Assembly (NCBI RefSeq): GCF_032452875.1
Contig: NC_083869.1
Location: 120,224,001 to 120,288,000, forward strand
DNA length: 64,000 nucleotides
Source of the DNA: Bos javanicus
Taxonomy: Eukaryota > Chordata > Mammalia > Artiodactyla > Bovidae
Direction: 5' to 3'
This document shows, piece by piece, positions 44,829 to 64,000 of the stretch (position 1 is the first letter of the stretch; the number at the start of each line of letters is the position of its first letter). The notes beneath the pieces were generated by a model that was not told the origin of the DNA, made no database searches, and saw only the letters and a program-made list of their open reading frames with translations. The position numbers and the translations under genes are program-made.

Positions 44829-45013
44829 ATTGACTCTTCGTGACCCCATGGACTGTAGCCTGCCAGGTTCCTCCGTTCATGGGATTTTTCAGGCAAGAAT
44901 ACTGGAGTGGGTTGCCATTTCCTTTTCCAGGAGATCTTCCTGACCCAGGGATTGAACCCAGGTCTCCCCCATTATAGGCAGACTCTTTACCGTCTGAGCC
45001 ACCAGGGAAGTCC
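44829..45013 (-). repeat. Bov-tA SINE
   Basis: Minus-oriented: 'gtgaccccatggactgtagc', 'tactggagtgggttgccatt', 'ctgagccaccagggaagtcc'. Confidence 0.9.
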
Positions 45014-45374
45014 AAGGAGTGGAAGACGGCACAATTCACTCCCTTCTACAGTCTCTCCTCAGATGTGGTGTTGGGGGCTGGAGGATACAACTGCCAGGGT
45101 CCTGCTTAGCGATGACCCCTCTAGATTCAAGTCCAAGCTCCTACACAGGTGGACAGGGGGAGACAGAGGAGGAGGCTGGACTCTGGAGCTCTGTGCTCTG
45201 CCCTGTTCTGTCCTGTCCTGTGGCAGGGTGGCCCAGAGGTGGCCTCGGGAGCCCAGCACTCAGCCCCTGCACAGGCCTGGAGCTGGCAGGGGGACCGGGA
45301 AATTGCTCTTTTTATTGTACCGGGGGAGAGTGGGTTCCTCAAGCCAGTTTAGGGGAGGGGTGAGATGCCCCGAG

Positions 45375-45597
45375 GGCTTCCCAGGTGGCACTAGTGGTAA
45401 AGAACCCACCTGCCAATGCAGGAGACATAAGAAACGCGAGTTCGATCCCTAGGTCGGAAAGAGCCCTGGAGGAGGGCATGGCAACCCACTCCAGTATTCA
45501 TGCTTGGAGAATCCTATGGACAGAGGAGCCTGGTGAGCTATGGTCCATAGGGTCGCAGAGTCAGACATGACTGAAGTGACTTAGCACGCGTGCACAC
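45375..45597 (+). repeat. Bov-tA SINE
   Basis: Plus-oriented: 'gggcttcccaggtggcacta', 'cctgccaatgcaggagacat', 'cagtattcatgcttggagaa', 'ggtcgcagagtcagacatga'. Confidence 0.9.
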
Positions 45598-47010
45598 AAG
45601 GTGCCCTGAAGGTGAGAGAAGGAGGCAGCGAAAGGGGCCCTCCAGCAACCAGCCCTTCCATGAGGTCTCTGACTCCACTTGCTCCCTGGGGAGGAAAGGA
45701 TTCAGGGTACTGCCCAACATGGGATTATGGAGGTGGGGATGTAAGGAGGAACCCAACCCCCTGAGAACCCTGCAGAGGTATTTGCTCATGGAGGACACTG
45801 GGATTCCTAGCATGTCTGGAACAGGGGCTCTAGCCATTTAAAAATATTGCTTCTAGGGCTCCTCATGGGCTGGGGAGCTTGGGGTCCCTGGGGTGCTGGA
45901 CATCTGGGTCTGCATACAAGCAACCACACAGGTGGCAGAAACTTGTATGTGGGCTCCACTGAACTTGTTGGAAAGGCCTGGGGGGCAGGGCTGCTCGGGG
46001 ACACCTCGATGGCCCTGAGGACTCAGCTTGGGGCTCTCACTGCTGGAGCTGCAGCTGTGCAGTCTTGGGGTGGTGGAGGGGCCCACGTCCAGCCAGCACA
46101 GGTGGGCCCACCCCTCACCCACAGCCCTGCATCCACCGGTGATGCCCGAGCCTGGAGAGGGTGAGACACTGGCCAAGGTCAGGCAGTAGTGACCCCCGGG
46201 GCTCAAGGCTGGGCCTCAAAGCTGCGGAGAGCAGAACCATGAGGCTCGACACAAGAAGGCACACAGGTGGGTGCCTGGAAGCTTCAGCGCAGTTGTAAAC
46301 CATCCCCCGCTCCTTTATTCCCCTGCTGTTACATGCTTAGTCGCAGATTGCTTTCTGTCATCCCAATGAGCTCTGCTCAGAGGATCCCTGCTGTGGGCCA
46401 AGCCATCCTCCTTCTCTGGGAGGGATGGAGCCAGCCTTGCGACAAGCTGCCCCGGGGCGACTTCTAGAATCGCTGCACAACCGGAAGGACCTTTACCAGG
46501 CGTTTGAGCCCCTCAGCCAACACAAGGGAAACAGAAGCCGAGTGGGCGGCTGTGCTGAGCTGGCTCAGCATCACGGCCAGTGGGTCCTCAGCTGGACTGC
46601 AGGCACAGGGCCTAGTGGACAGTGAAGTGGCCGCCTCTATGCTGTGTGCTGGGTTTCCCAGCAGGACTCATCAAGGGGAGATGCTGAGGGTGGGATGGAC
46701 ATCCGGAGCTCAAGAGGACCCAGCAACCAAGACGCGTCCATCAGCTGACACAAGCAGCGTGACCCTAGGCAGGCACGTGACTCCCCTCAGTTTCCCTGTC
46801 TGTAAAAGGGGCTGCCTCTGTCCTCCGTCCTCCGTCCACTTCACTGGGTTGCAATGAGGATGCTCTCAGGATCTGTCTGGAAAGGCAGTCTGGGAACCAA
46901 TGGGTGACACCCATGTCACCACTGTGCCCTGCAGGGCCACCCTGTAGCTCTGAGGTCCTTGGCTGTCTAAGTTTCATGGTCCCTAAGGGCTAGGGTGGGG
47001 GTGCGGGGGT
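45598..47010. other. Intergenic, no gene seen
   Basis: Mixed-composition DNA with short ORFs only; no splice-consistent exon recognised. Confidence 0.45.
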
Positions 47011-47195
47011 GGGCTTCCCAATGCAGGAGATGTAAGAGCCATGGGTTCAATCCCTGGGTCAGGAAGATCCCCTGAAGGAAGGCATGGCAACCCACTCCAG
47101 TATTCCTGCCTGGAGAATCCCATGGACAGGGGAGCCTGGCGGGCTACAATCCATGGGGTTGCAGAGTTGGACATGACTGAAGCAACTTAGCACAA
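47011..47195 (+). repeat. Bov-tA SINE, internally deleted
   Basis: 'gggcttcccaatgcaggaga' shows that the tRNA-like head is joined directly to the later 'atgcaggaga' block; the rest is standard to 'tgactgaagcaacttagcac'. Confidence 0.85.
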
Positions 47196-48895
47196 GGGCA
47201 GGAATGCTGTCCTTGGGATGCCCTTGGTTTGTGATCCCTCTGAACTCTGGTCTCCCTCCGTCCTCCCGGAAAGGTGCAAGGAGCCTGCAGCCCCAGGTAG
47301 CAGTGATGTCATCGCTGTGAGCCCAGCAGGAATCCATCAGGTTGAGGGGGTCTCCAGTGGCCTCATGGCTTGTTGTCCACAACCCTGCCAGGAGGGTGGG
47401 TAGTCCCCCCCAGGACACAACTGGGCATGAGGGCCCTGGCCAGCAGCTGAGACCCTCAGGCTTCCCAGCTTCCAGCTCGGGACCAGCCTGGAGGCCAGGA
47501 ACCCCGTACCCTTTCCCAGAGGCCCACCTTCCTCTACAAGCCCAACCGCACTGGCCCCCTCAGCTGGGTACAGACGGGAAGGAAAGGAACTTGGCCCCAG
47601 GAGTACCTGGGCTTCACGGCACTTCCTGTTGGAGTCTCACCCCACTGGCCCCCCTAGCCCCAAAGGCCTCCCCTGTGCCAGCTGGGAGACAGGAAGGATC
47701 TGTCTTGTGTACAGCTGGGCCACTCAGGGAGCCGGAGGCAGGGCAAGAGGGGGTGCCTGAGGATCTAGTTTCGAACCAGGATGCCAGGCCAGAGGGAGGG
47801 GGTGAGGCATGGGACCAGGAGGTGCAGGGCAGATCGAGACAGGCAGCTAGACAGGCTCTGCCTTCATTCCACAAAACGTGATATGCACATGCCCAGCCCA
47901 GGGGGAAAGAGGCTTCCAGAGGAAACCAAGGAAGATCCATAAACACAGCACTTCTAAGGAGCTCTGAATATGAGGGCCCCCTCACTACCACCACCACCAC
48001 CCCCAACCACCCCGACAGGCAGCTCCCAGCAGGGCTCTGTGGCGTGGACTGATGCCTGTAGCCTCTGTGTGTGCAGAGCCCTGCCCTTCAGGAACTCGGC
48101 CACTCCCCCTTCTATGGGGTCCCCTCTTCATTCCTGCCTCTTCTCTGTGGACCCCCCTGCACCCTCCGCTGTGGCTCCGTCTGTGTGGTGGGTGTGCCTT
48201 CCGTCTTCCCCTCCCCGAGTCTGGGGTATCCAAGGCTCAGATAACAGAGACTTTCTGAGAGCCTCTCAAGGCTGAGAGGTGGACGGACATTCTCTGAGCA
48301 TAAAGACAGGAGGTGGACTGGCAAGAGGTTCACCTCTGCAGTGGGAGACAATTTAGGCACACCCACAGGGCAGGGCCCCGGGAGCGGCTGCCCTCTCTAG
48401 GCCACCCCTGATGTAACAGAAACAGGTCTGGAGGAGGAAGGGCGGCCAGCCTCATCATTGCAGACCCCTGGGACCCCTCAGGGGGGCTCCTCCCCCCCTT
48501 GCCCTCCTATCCAAGACAGAGCAGCACATCTCCTCCCCTCCCCCCACAGCCACACTGGGGCCTCCCCACCTTCCCCTGTGCCCCGTCCCCCACCACTCCC
48601 TTCCTTCTCTCTTCCCAAGAGCTCCTGCCCCTGGCTGGAGGGGATGCCTTCAGATCACAGGTCATGTCCTCTTTCTCCAAGAAGATGAGCCAAAGCCTGG
48701 CCTGGGCTCCACGAATGGCTGGGGACACTGCAGAAACTCCTGCAGGGGTGAGCAGGGCACCACTCTGGACACCCAGGAGAAGTCAGGCCCCAGAGTCATG
48801 CTGGGGTGGAGGTCACTGGGCACGGCGTTCTGGCCCCCATAAGGCTAGTCCAGGGACCTCGGCAAGACTTTGAGGTGTGGGGGGCAGACTGGGTG
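47196..48895. other. Intergenic, GC-rich, no gene seen
   Basis: Proline-rich overlapping frames on both strands, C-rich tracts (47980-48015, 48470-48600), no recognised exon. Confidence 0.4.
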
Positions 48896-49096
48896 AAAGT
48901 GTAAAAGTGAAGGTGAAACTTGCTCATTCGTGTCCGACTCTTTGTGACCCCATGGACTATACAGTCCATGCTCCAGGCCAGAATCATGGAGTGAGCAGCC
49001 CTTCCCTTCTCCAGGGGATCTTCCCAACCCAGGGATCAAACCCAGGTATCCCACATTGCAGACGGATTCTTTACCAACTAAGCTATCAGGGAAGCC
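48896..49096 (-). repeat. Bov-tA SINE
   Basis: Minus-oriented: 'gtgaaacttgctcattcgtg', 'gtgaccccatggactataca', 'ctaagctatcagggaagccc'. Confidence 0.9.
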
Positions 49097-49278
49097 CCAG
49101 AGTGTATGGTTGGTAAGAAAGACAAGAGCCGGGGAGGTGGGACAGAGTCGGCCCAGCTGAGGCCACCAGGAGGGGACAAGAAGGTCTTCTTTAGGTCCCA
49201 TTCCGTTAACGCAAGGAGTTCATCCAACCCCACCTGCTCCAGGGGCCCCTGAGGAGGCCAAGGTGACAGTAGAGCAGC

Positions 49279-49284
49279 TTTATT
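49279..49284 (-). terminator. Polyadenylation signal AATAAA of ECEL1
   Basis: Plus-strand tttatt, so AATAAA on the minus strand, about 320 bp beyond the ECEL1 stop codon. Confidence 0.75.
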
Positions 49285-49604
49285 GACCAGACTCAGCAGC
49301 AAGAACACAGTGAAGGTGGGGGGCCTGGACAGTGCAAACTGGTGGAGGCTCTGGCTCCCAAGAGCCCAGTCTGGGGACCTTAGAGTCTCTGCCCCACGCC
49401 CTCCTGGAGCCCAGCCTCAGCCCTGCTCTGGGTCTCTCCTGGAGTGGGAGACAGAGGGGCGGTGCAGAGTCCCAAAAGGGCTGGGGAGGCAAGGACGAGG
49501 TGAGGGGTTCCCGAGTGGACCAGAGCCGGGTCCATGCCTGCCCCGGCAGCTGGCGGGAGGCGGTTCGTGCAGGGAGGGAGGGGGGCGCAGGTGGGCGGCC
49601 AGGC

Positions 49605-56788
<7,184 letters not shown>

Positions 56789-57881
56789 GGCTCCGCTGCC
56801 GCCGCCGCGCAGCCCTGGGCGGTCTCTGCTACAGCAGGCTGCACCGGGCCGCCAGGCTCCCAGCCGGCCTCTGCATGGCCCCTGGGCCGCAGCTGCAGGA
56901 AAGGCAGACAGGTTCAGAAAGGCACTGGGGCCCGACGGGACCCACGAGCCCAAAGAGAAAGAGCACAGGCCTAGGTCCAAAGGCTGGAGGCCACCCGGAG
57001 TCCCCAACAGCGAGTGGGTCTGGGGCCTGGCCTCCCTGCGCCACTCGGGGTTGGAGGGAGGGAGAAGGCTCCGAGCGGCCACCAGCCACTATAGGCACTG
57101 TCCGTCCATTACCGTCCCCTGTCCCCGCACACACGTGCCCGCCGCAGGCTGGGGAAGACCCCTGTAATAAAGCGCCGGGCACCGGGCTTGGCACATAGTA
57201 GGCCGTCAATGAAAGGCTGTTTCTCTTCTCTTCATTGCTTGCCCCGGACCTGCTACAGCCAAGGCCAGATGGGGGGAGGGGGGAAGCGGAGGCCGGGAAA
57301 AGGAGGTGTGGTCAGTGCGGCGTCTATGCGGGCCCTGAAGCCGACTTCAGCTTTCCGCACTGGAACCAGACGCTCAAGAAGGCGCCTCGAGAACCAAACT
57401 TTGTCCTCGCAGATGTCCGCAGAGCCATCCCCGGCCCCGTCCTCTCTATTCAATGGCCAGAACCCTCACCAGTCCCTTTGCCAAGCCCCCGCGCCGGCGC
57501 GCCGGCCCGCCCTGGATCATGGAGAAAGCCCCGACGGCCCTGAAGGACCCGGAACCGGTTCCGTCCCGCGTCCTCGCCCCCCGGCCCCTCCCGGCTTCAA
57601 CAGGTTCTCCCCGGAACCCAAACTTGGACGAAGTTTCATCCCCGGCGCAGAGCGAGCTGGTCCGGTGCGCCCCGAGCCCTTGGTGCGCAGCCTCCCGAGC
57701 CCTTGGTGCGCAGCCTCCCGCGTCGCGCCGGGCAGTCCGCGGAGCCCGAACCCCGAGCCCGTGAGTCGCCGCCGCCGCCGGAGCCGGAGCCGCGAGGACG
57801 CAGACAAAGCCTGGAGGCTCGGCGCCGTGGTGGAGGTGGCTGACGTTGGCCGCGGCGGCGGCGGGCTCGAGTGCCACTTAC

Positions 57882-58180
57882 CCGGCAGGTGCGCGCTCGG
57901 GCGGCGCGGAAACCGCGCAGATGGAGCCCGAGCCGGAGCCGGAGCCCGGGCGGAGCGGGGCGGGCGGCCGCTCTCTCCGTGCGCCCGCCGCCTCCTCTGC
58001 TGCCGCGCCGCGCTGCGCCGCCCGCCGGCCCCGAGGGAGGGGGCGCGCCGGCGGCTCCACCCTCCTCCGCGCGCCCCCCGCACCCCCTCCTTCTTCCTGC
58101 CTGCATCCCGGCTACCTGTCAGCTCGGTGGCAGCTCGGGGGCGGGGAAGGCGGCTGCGGGAACAATCTCCCAAGGGTCTG
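57882..58180 (-). other. ECEL1: Probable noncoding ECEL1 exon 1 (5' UTR)
   Basis: The minus-strand donor GTAAGT sits immediately below 57882, and the upstream sequence is GC-rich and promoter-like. The lower boundary follows the donor; the upper boundary is a guess. A noncoding first exon is known for human ECEL1. Confidence 0.55.
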
Positions 58181-58240
58181 GCACCGACTCTGGGCTCGGG
58201 AATTCTAGTCCCGAGAGGAATGAGGGTCCCAGGTCCCCTC

Positions 58241-58871
58241 CGATTCGACGCCCCCCACCCCTACCCCACGCAGGGATGCCTGCCAGCCCGTCCGAAAGAG
58301 GCTCAAGCTAAAGCTGATGAGACGATGAGCCAGCCCAGCCCAGCCCACAGGACTGGAGCACCGTCCAGGGAGGACTCACGGATAGGCTGTGGGGCGCGCT
58401 GAAATAGTGCCGGTACCGCCTGGACCAGAGCGCTTTCAATCAGGGGTTTCCTAGTCCTCTCCTTCAGCTCCTGTCCATGCCCAGGCTCACCTCCCAGCTC
58501 TCTCCACCGCCCCACCACCACCACCTCCCCACCCCCGCCGAGGGCGCCTGGGTGTTGGTTGGCAGTGATGGGGGAAGGGTTCTAGAGACTGCTACAAGAA
58601 GGGGCCACAGGGCCAGACTCAGCACTTCCCCCAAACCTTGGCTGGCCGTGGTACCCGCTGGAAGCCCCTGGCCCATGGGGGAGAAAACGACTGGAAAGTT
58701 ATGAAAGAACCCACCCTGCAGGAGCCAGCTCCGGGAGCCTGCGGGCTCTGCCTCAAACAGGCCCTTGGACCTCAGGACCCTGGCATTTGGATAGGTGGGA
58801 GACAGATCAGCATGGGGGACTATGAATTTATCCACCCACTTCTTCTGGTTCCATTTGCGTTTGTTGTTTGT
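58241..58871. other. Intergenic 5' flank of ECEL1
   Basis: Composition drops from CpG-rich to ordinary. No separate gene recognised. Confidence 0.45.
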
Positions 58872-58983
58872 AGGGTTTTGGCTGTGCTGCATGGCATATG
58901 GGATCTTAGTTCCTGGAGACTGTACCTGTCTCCTGCACAGTGGGAGCATGGAATCTTAACCACTGGACCAGGAGGGAAGTCCC
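58872..58983 (-). repeat. CHR-type tRNA-derived SINE
   Basis: 'gttttggctgtgctgcatgg' to 'taaccactggaccaggaggg', minus orientation. Confidence 0.75.
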
Positions 58984-61900
58984 TCAACTTGCTTTTTCAA
59001 TGTGGGACCTCCCTGCCACGACTCCCAGCCCCTGGACACGGCCTGCTGCTGCCAGACCTCACTCCACACTGTGCCGGCAGGGCCTGGTCCCTGCAGGACA
59101 CACAGAACTCAGGGCTTGCTTCTTGCGTGAATGATACCATTTCCGGAGTCTCTGCTTTCTCTGCCCTGAGCTGTCCACCCACTCTGCTTCCACGGTCCCT
59201 AGCAGGGCACCCCACAAAGCACCAGTGCTGCCAGGCCTGAGGGTTCCAGCTTGCAGGACTCACCTAAATGGAGTTAGAGACTGCCGGAGACTGCCATGGG
59301 GCCCCATCTAAGATAAACCACGGTAAGGCGGGGACTAAAGGACCCACTGTCCAGTCCCCTCCCTGGGGCTGCTCATCAGTCAGGCCCTAAGGGGCCACCT
59401 CTGCCCACACCCTGCCTGTCCATTGTCTGTCTCTGTGTCCACCTCTGCGCTACCCCTCTGGATACTCTCTGCCTCCATCTCTGGCCATTTCACAGTCCTC
59501 CTTTGACCCGTGAGTTAGTTCTTCCTGGGTTCAATTAATTCCACCTAGGGAAGGTGGAGTTATGTAAAATGTGGTGATTCCTTACAGGGAGAGGGGAGGG
59601 CAGGACCATGGTAAAGTGTCTCTTTGTGCTTTTAATCTGCATTTTTCCCTCAACATTTTGTCTCCAGGAGGATAATTTTCCAGCCTTTTCAGGCCCTGAT
59701 TGGTATCATTTCTCCAGCAATGACAGCTTTTATTTTCCCTGAAATGAATGCCGTGAAATTTCCAAGAAATATAAAAATGGATATTGTCTCAGGGAGCTGA
59801 CTCTCTTCCGACAGAAAGGCACAAAGGCAAACATGCTTCCCGAGGGACTCTGCTGCTCCAGCCACTGGGGGGTGGGCGACCCAGGCCCTCCGCTCCTCCT
59901 CCATCCCCCCTCCCTCCCAGGTCAGCCATAGGACCTCCCTCACAGCCAGCCCTCATGCACATGCTCAGCTGCCATTGATCTGTTCATCTGCCTCCCAACT
60001 GCCCTGGCCCAGCCACCCTGTCTTCCTGGCTCCATCTCCTCTCTCTGTACAGCACCTCACCCCCACCCCCAGCCCAGCCCAGAGGCTCCCCCAGGCCTGA
60101 GCGCAGCCACCAGGGCCCATGGGGACTGAGTGGGGGCTGGGCCCAGGACCCTTCAGTCCTAGACCCCCTGCACTGCCCACCAATAAAGAGTGACCAGCCC
60201 TGCCTCCCAGGCACTTCTGTCCTCCTCAGAAAGCAAAGCTGAGTGGAGGTGAGTGGAGGGCGGTAGGTATCTGGCCTCCAGCTCCCTCACTTTCCTTTTG
60301 AGGCTCCCAGTGTCCAGTGTCCCTTCTTGTTGTCAAAATGACTCCCTGACTGAGAAGCAGGGGGATGACAGGACAGAGCCAAGCCCAGAGGAGGCAGCTG
60401 GATGCCCAGTTTGGGGGGTGGGTGGGCAGCAAGGGAGCTGGTTAGAGACGGAAAGGGGGGCAGCGCTAGGGGCAGAGGTAGGGGGACCCTCTGCCTCTCT
60501 CCTTCCCAGATGGCAGCCACGCACCCCCCCACGCTGGGCAGGACATCCCCAGGTCTGGATGCTAGGGGAGGGGTGCAACCCCTTGTGTGCCCACACTGAG
60601 GACTCAGGTCTGTTCAGCTTCCACCAAGTCAGGTGCTAAGTGCTTGACTTCACAGGAGGGCTGCTGACCTGAAGCCAGCCTGGCCCCACCTGGAGCCTAT
60701 GGTGATCAGACCCATTTCTATACCCATCTGGCTTGTATGTATGGGGACAGCCTGTGCCTCTATTTTTGCCTGCTGCTCAAACCTGAACCCCGCAGCCCTG
60801 CCTCTGCTCTGGGAGATGCCCCCTGACTCCACCCCACCCCACCAGTCCACTTGCCCCACTAAGAGTGCTGCAGGATCCGTCTCACCATGGAAAACGTCTC
60901 CCCCAACCAGCTTCCTGTCCTCCCAGCCTCCCAGGGCTCATCCCATCTATTATTCACAGCACAGAATGGATTTTTAATTTGAGAAATGAAATGACTCTCC
61001 CAAGTGGCCCGGGTGGCAGGGAGGGGGCGGGGAAAGGACGGAGCTGCTGGGCGGCCATCACTGTATTGGCTCAGACTCCTGTTGGAGAGCTGGATGCCCG
61101 CAGCAGCCCTTGGGGGACCCCAAGGGGCCCTGTACCCCACCACCCAGCCTGTGCCTTCATTCTTCCTTCTCTGTTGCTAGCACCTGTCAGTCCTGCCTGA
61201 GCTCCCAGTGAGGTCCCCTCCTGATCAGGCAAAGCGCTAGGGAACTTGTTCTCCATTTGCTTTCAGATTCCTGGGCCTGAAAGGGTGGCCCTGGGGCTAC
61301 CTGCTCTGGTCCCTCTCCTCCCCAGCTTCCTGGCCCTCACTGAGCTGGGCTCCAGAGTCTCCCCAGTGCTGACCTCCAGCTGAGCTCCTCCGCTAGGTTC
61401 CAACACGCTGCTGTGCCCACCCTAACCTGGATAGTTGTCCCAGTTTCTCCACTGGCCTCCAGCTCCCAGTGCCTCTCCTCACCCCCAGGAGAGAACTCAC
61501 ACCTAAGTGGCCCCAGGGCAGTGACCTCTCCCCATCCTTCTCTCCTCTTCTCCTCTGTCTCCCTACCCGCTGCCTCTCTTCCCCCAGTAAGGAAGGGGAA
61601 GTAGGTCACTCTGGTCTGTCATTTCCCAGATCTCTGTTGGGAGACTCTCGCTCACCTCAGAGCCTTAGCACTTGCTGTTCCGGCTGCTGGAACAGCCCTC
61701 TCCCAGCACCTCTTCTATTGGCCAGTTGCCACTCATCCTTCTTGGGATGCCGGCTTCTCTTCTCTGGTCCTGGGCCACCTCCGTGGCTGGGGGCTTGCCC
61801 TCCCTGGACACCCACCACACCACCTGCATCTTAGCCAGTTGTGCAGTCCAGAGTCCAGAACAGATGACATGTTTGATAGTCATGGAAAGTTCTCACATGG

Positions 61901-62174
61901 CTGTGGTCAGCACATGGAGCAGCCTATGTGAAGCATCTCCCAGGGCCAGCTTCACACTGGGGGCAGCGCCCTCACCTACAAACCTGCCCAGACTTTCAGC
62001 CCTCACACACATCTCTCCTTGACTCTGGGGCCCATCAGATGACAGAGGGGGCATTCCTCCCCTCTCCTGTCCTCCCTGTGGTAGGCTTTCATCCCCATTG
62101 GGCATATTCTTCTCTGGTGTCACCTGCCAACCTCTAGAACAGCTTTTTATCTCTTATAAGAAAAACATACAAAA
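58984..62174. other. Intergenic, no gene seen
   Basis: GC-moderate unique DNA with short ORFs only. The next gene expected from human synteny (PRSS56) is not recognisable within the window. Confidence 0.5.
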
Positions 62175-62296
62175 AATTTTTTTTTCATCTGTGCCATGCG
62201 GCATGTGGGATCTTATTCCCTGACCGGGGATTGAACTCGTGCCCCTCTGCAGTGAAAGCATCCAGTTTTAACTACTGGATCACCAGGAATGTCTCC
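62175..62296 (-). repeat. CHR-type tRNA-derived SINE
   Basis: T-run, 'gccatgcggcatgtgggatc', 'aactactggatcaccagg', minus orientation. Confidence 0.75.
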
Positions 62297-62341
62297 AATA
62301 CATTCTTGCTTTCAAAGACTTAAACTGTGAAGCATATCGGG

Positions 62342-62665
62342 ATCTTCCCTGGTAGCTCAGCTGGTAAATAATCCACCTGCAATGCAGGGAACCCCAGGTC
62401 AATTCCTGGGTCAAGAAGATCTGCTAGAGAAGGGATAGGTTACCCACTACAGTGTACTTGGGCTTCCCTGGTGGCTCAGATGGTAAAGAATTCACCTATG
62501 ATGCAGGAGACCTGGGTTCGATCCCTGGCTTGGGAAGATCCCCTGGAGAGGGGAATGGCAACCCCCTCCAGTATTCTTGCCTGGAGAATCCCCTGGACAG
62601 AAGAGCCTGGCGGGCTAAAGTCCACGGGGTTGCAAAGAGTACAACATAACTTAGCTACTAAATAA
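62342..62665 (+). repeat. Two adjacent Bov-tA SINEs
   Basis: A partial copy (62342-62456, from 'cttccctggtagctcagctg') is followed directly by a complete copy (62458-62665, from 'ggcttccctggtggctcaga' to 'gttgcaaagagtacaacata'). Confidence 0.9.
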
Positions 62666-64000
62666 AAACAACTTGGGACTCATTAAGAGAAAAATCTCCT
62701 GTAGTCCTCACCCACCGTCTAACAACATTGCCACCCTCTGCCCGAGGGCCTCGTCCCCAGCCCTCCTGTCCTCCTTTAGGTCCATTTCAAGCTTCCCACA
62801 CCCCGTTAGTCCCCAGGGTCAAGCAGGTCTCCATCCGAGTGAGGTTGCCTGAGTGCCTCTCCTTGCAAGACAGAGGTGACCCTCGTGGCCACCATGGAGC
62901 CCAGTGCAAGGCCTGAGCTGAGTGGACCAGGCAGCTGCTCAGATCTGGACCAGCCCCTTCACAGCTGTGGTGGAGCCCCCACAGTAACATGTGTGGGGCA
63001 GCTCCTGTGCACATGCTGTGTCCAAGCTCTGACAGTCAGGCCCCTTGTTTGACGGACAGGCCACAACAGGTGGCTCAGCTCCTGCTGCCAGATACAAGGC
63101 CCCAGAGGCAGGGGGTAAGGAACAGGGAGGTGGACCCTGGAGCCTGGGACACATATTCCTGGCAGGATCACCACAACCCGTTGCCTGTGCTGGCCAGGAA
63201 GGGGGCTCGGGCTGGGCTAAGCCCAGAGAAGCCAGCATGCCCTTAAGGGCCTGTTCCTTGTCTCATGGGGTCACTGGGCTCAGGTCCCCTCCCCCAGCAC
63301 CCTCTCATCTTTTCAAGTGACTGGAGCTGAAGGGGATCGTTAGCTAATTAAAGCCAAGGCCACTAACTGTCCCTTGTAGGAGAGAAAGCAGGGCTGCAGA
63401 GGAGAGGGAACAGCAGGACTCAGAGGGACTCCAGGGGGCTGGGCCCAAGGCCTGGCCCTGGGTAGGGCCCCCCTCTAAGCTGTGTCTTTTGGAGGGAGTT
63501 GTCCTTGATGAGGAGCTTTGGGACAGAGAGTAAGACTCCAGAATCAGAGCTCCTATCCAACACCTATGCTCACCATGAATATCCATGCCCATCTCTACCT
63601 AAGGCCTTCCCAGCCCAGGCTGTGGGGTGATGCATGGCCAGGGGCTCCCTGAGACATCCTCCGGATGCAGTGATAGGTCATATTTGAGGATGGGCAGCAG
63701 GATGCCAGGAGCCCCAGCCCTAGGCATGCCCACAAGCAGGAACCCTGGCTGCCAAGGGTCTGCCTCCCCTCCACCCCTTACAGCCCAAGGCAGGGGCTCT
63801 GTCCCCACAGAGGTACCAGCAGTGGGCACACACCCACAGATCCCAAGTAGCAGCCACACCTGGGGCCTCCCTCAGCCTGGCACCAAGCTCCCTCCTAGTG
63901 GGATGTCCCAGGGCCTTCTGCCCGAACTGCCAATGTGGGTTCTTGGTTTTCTATTACCAGATAACAAATCACCACAAACGTAGCAACGTAAAACAGCACA
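62666..64000. other. Intergenic, no gene seen
   Basis: Unique-looking DNA. The last 60 bases ('ccagataacaaatcaccaca') resemble the start of an old interspersed repeat cut by the window edge. Confidence 0.45.

Noticed and set aside
57188..58402. Plus-strand ORF of 404 codons opposite the ECEL1 promoter
   Set aside because: It lies in the CpG island, where stop codons are rare; it is Arg/Pro/Ala-rich, has no domain, and is antisense to ECEL1 exon 1 and intron 1.
58241..64000. Possible PRSS56 exons expected from human synteny
   Set aside because: No serine protease motif or splice-consistent exon was seen; in human the gene lies well beyond this distance from ECEL1.

Overview
This window is mammalian, and specifically ruminant, nuclear DNA. 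It is studded with Bov-tA and CHR-type tRNA-derived SINEs, BovB (RTE) LINE fragments and older L1 pieces. Its protein genes have multi-exon GT-AG structures. The protein details fit cattle or a close bovid best, but species cannot be fixed from sequence alone.

Region 1 (1-14.0 kb) is intergenic. It is GC-rich and unique-looking at first, then repeat-rich, including a BovB LINE nested in an L1. I found no convincing gene. Region 2 (about 14.1-37.6 kb) is a tandem segmental triplication with units of about 5.5 kb. Each unit carries one 11-exon intestinal-type alkaline phosphatase (ALPI family) gene on the plus strand. Copy 1 (15429-18331) is a pseudogene with two in-frame TAG codons. Copy 2 (28205-31082, 533 aa) and copy 3 (33687-36590, 529 aa) are fully open with all catalytic residues. 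They differ at mature residue 322 (Gly in copy 2, Asp in copy 3), the position known to set the turnover of bovine intestinal phosphatase isozymes, and each has lost a different N-glycosylation sequon. A 7.3-kb class I (gammaretrovirus-like) endogenous retrovirus (19863-27149) sits at the junction of units 1 and 2. It has a 4-bp target duplication and a tRNA-His-type primer site, and its empty target site survives at the unit 2/3 junction.

Region 3 (37.6-49.2 kb) is intergenic with many SINEs, plus one weak minus-strand exon-like ORF. Region 4 (49.26-about 58.2 kb) is the complete minus-strand ECEL1 gene (M13 zinc metallopeptidase). Its 17 coding exons assemble exactly to 775 codons plus stop, and a noncoding first exon lies in a strong CpG island. 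Region 5 (58.2-64 kb) is intergenic. The ALP cluster next to ECEL1 matches the gene order of human 2q37.1.

The locus therefore shows tandem amplification of a digestive and mucosal ectophosphatase gene, apparently mediated by SINE recombination, followed by divergence, pseudogenization and retroviral insertion. No prokaryotic-type system is present.
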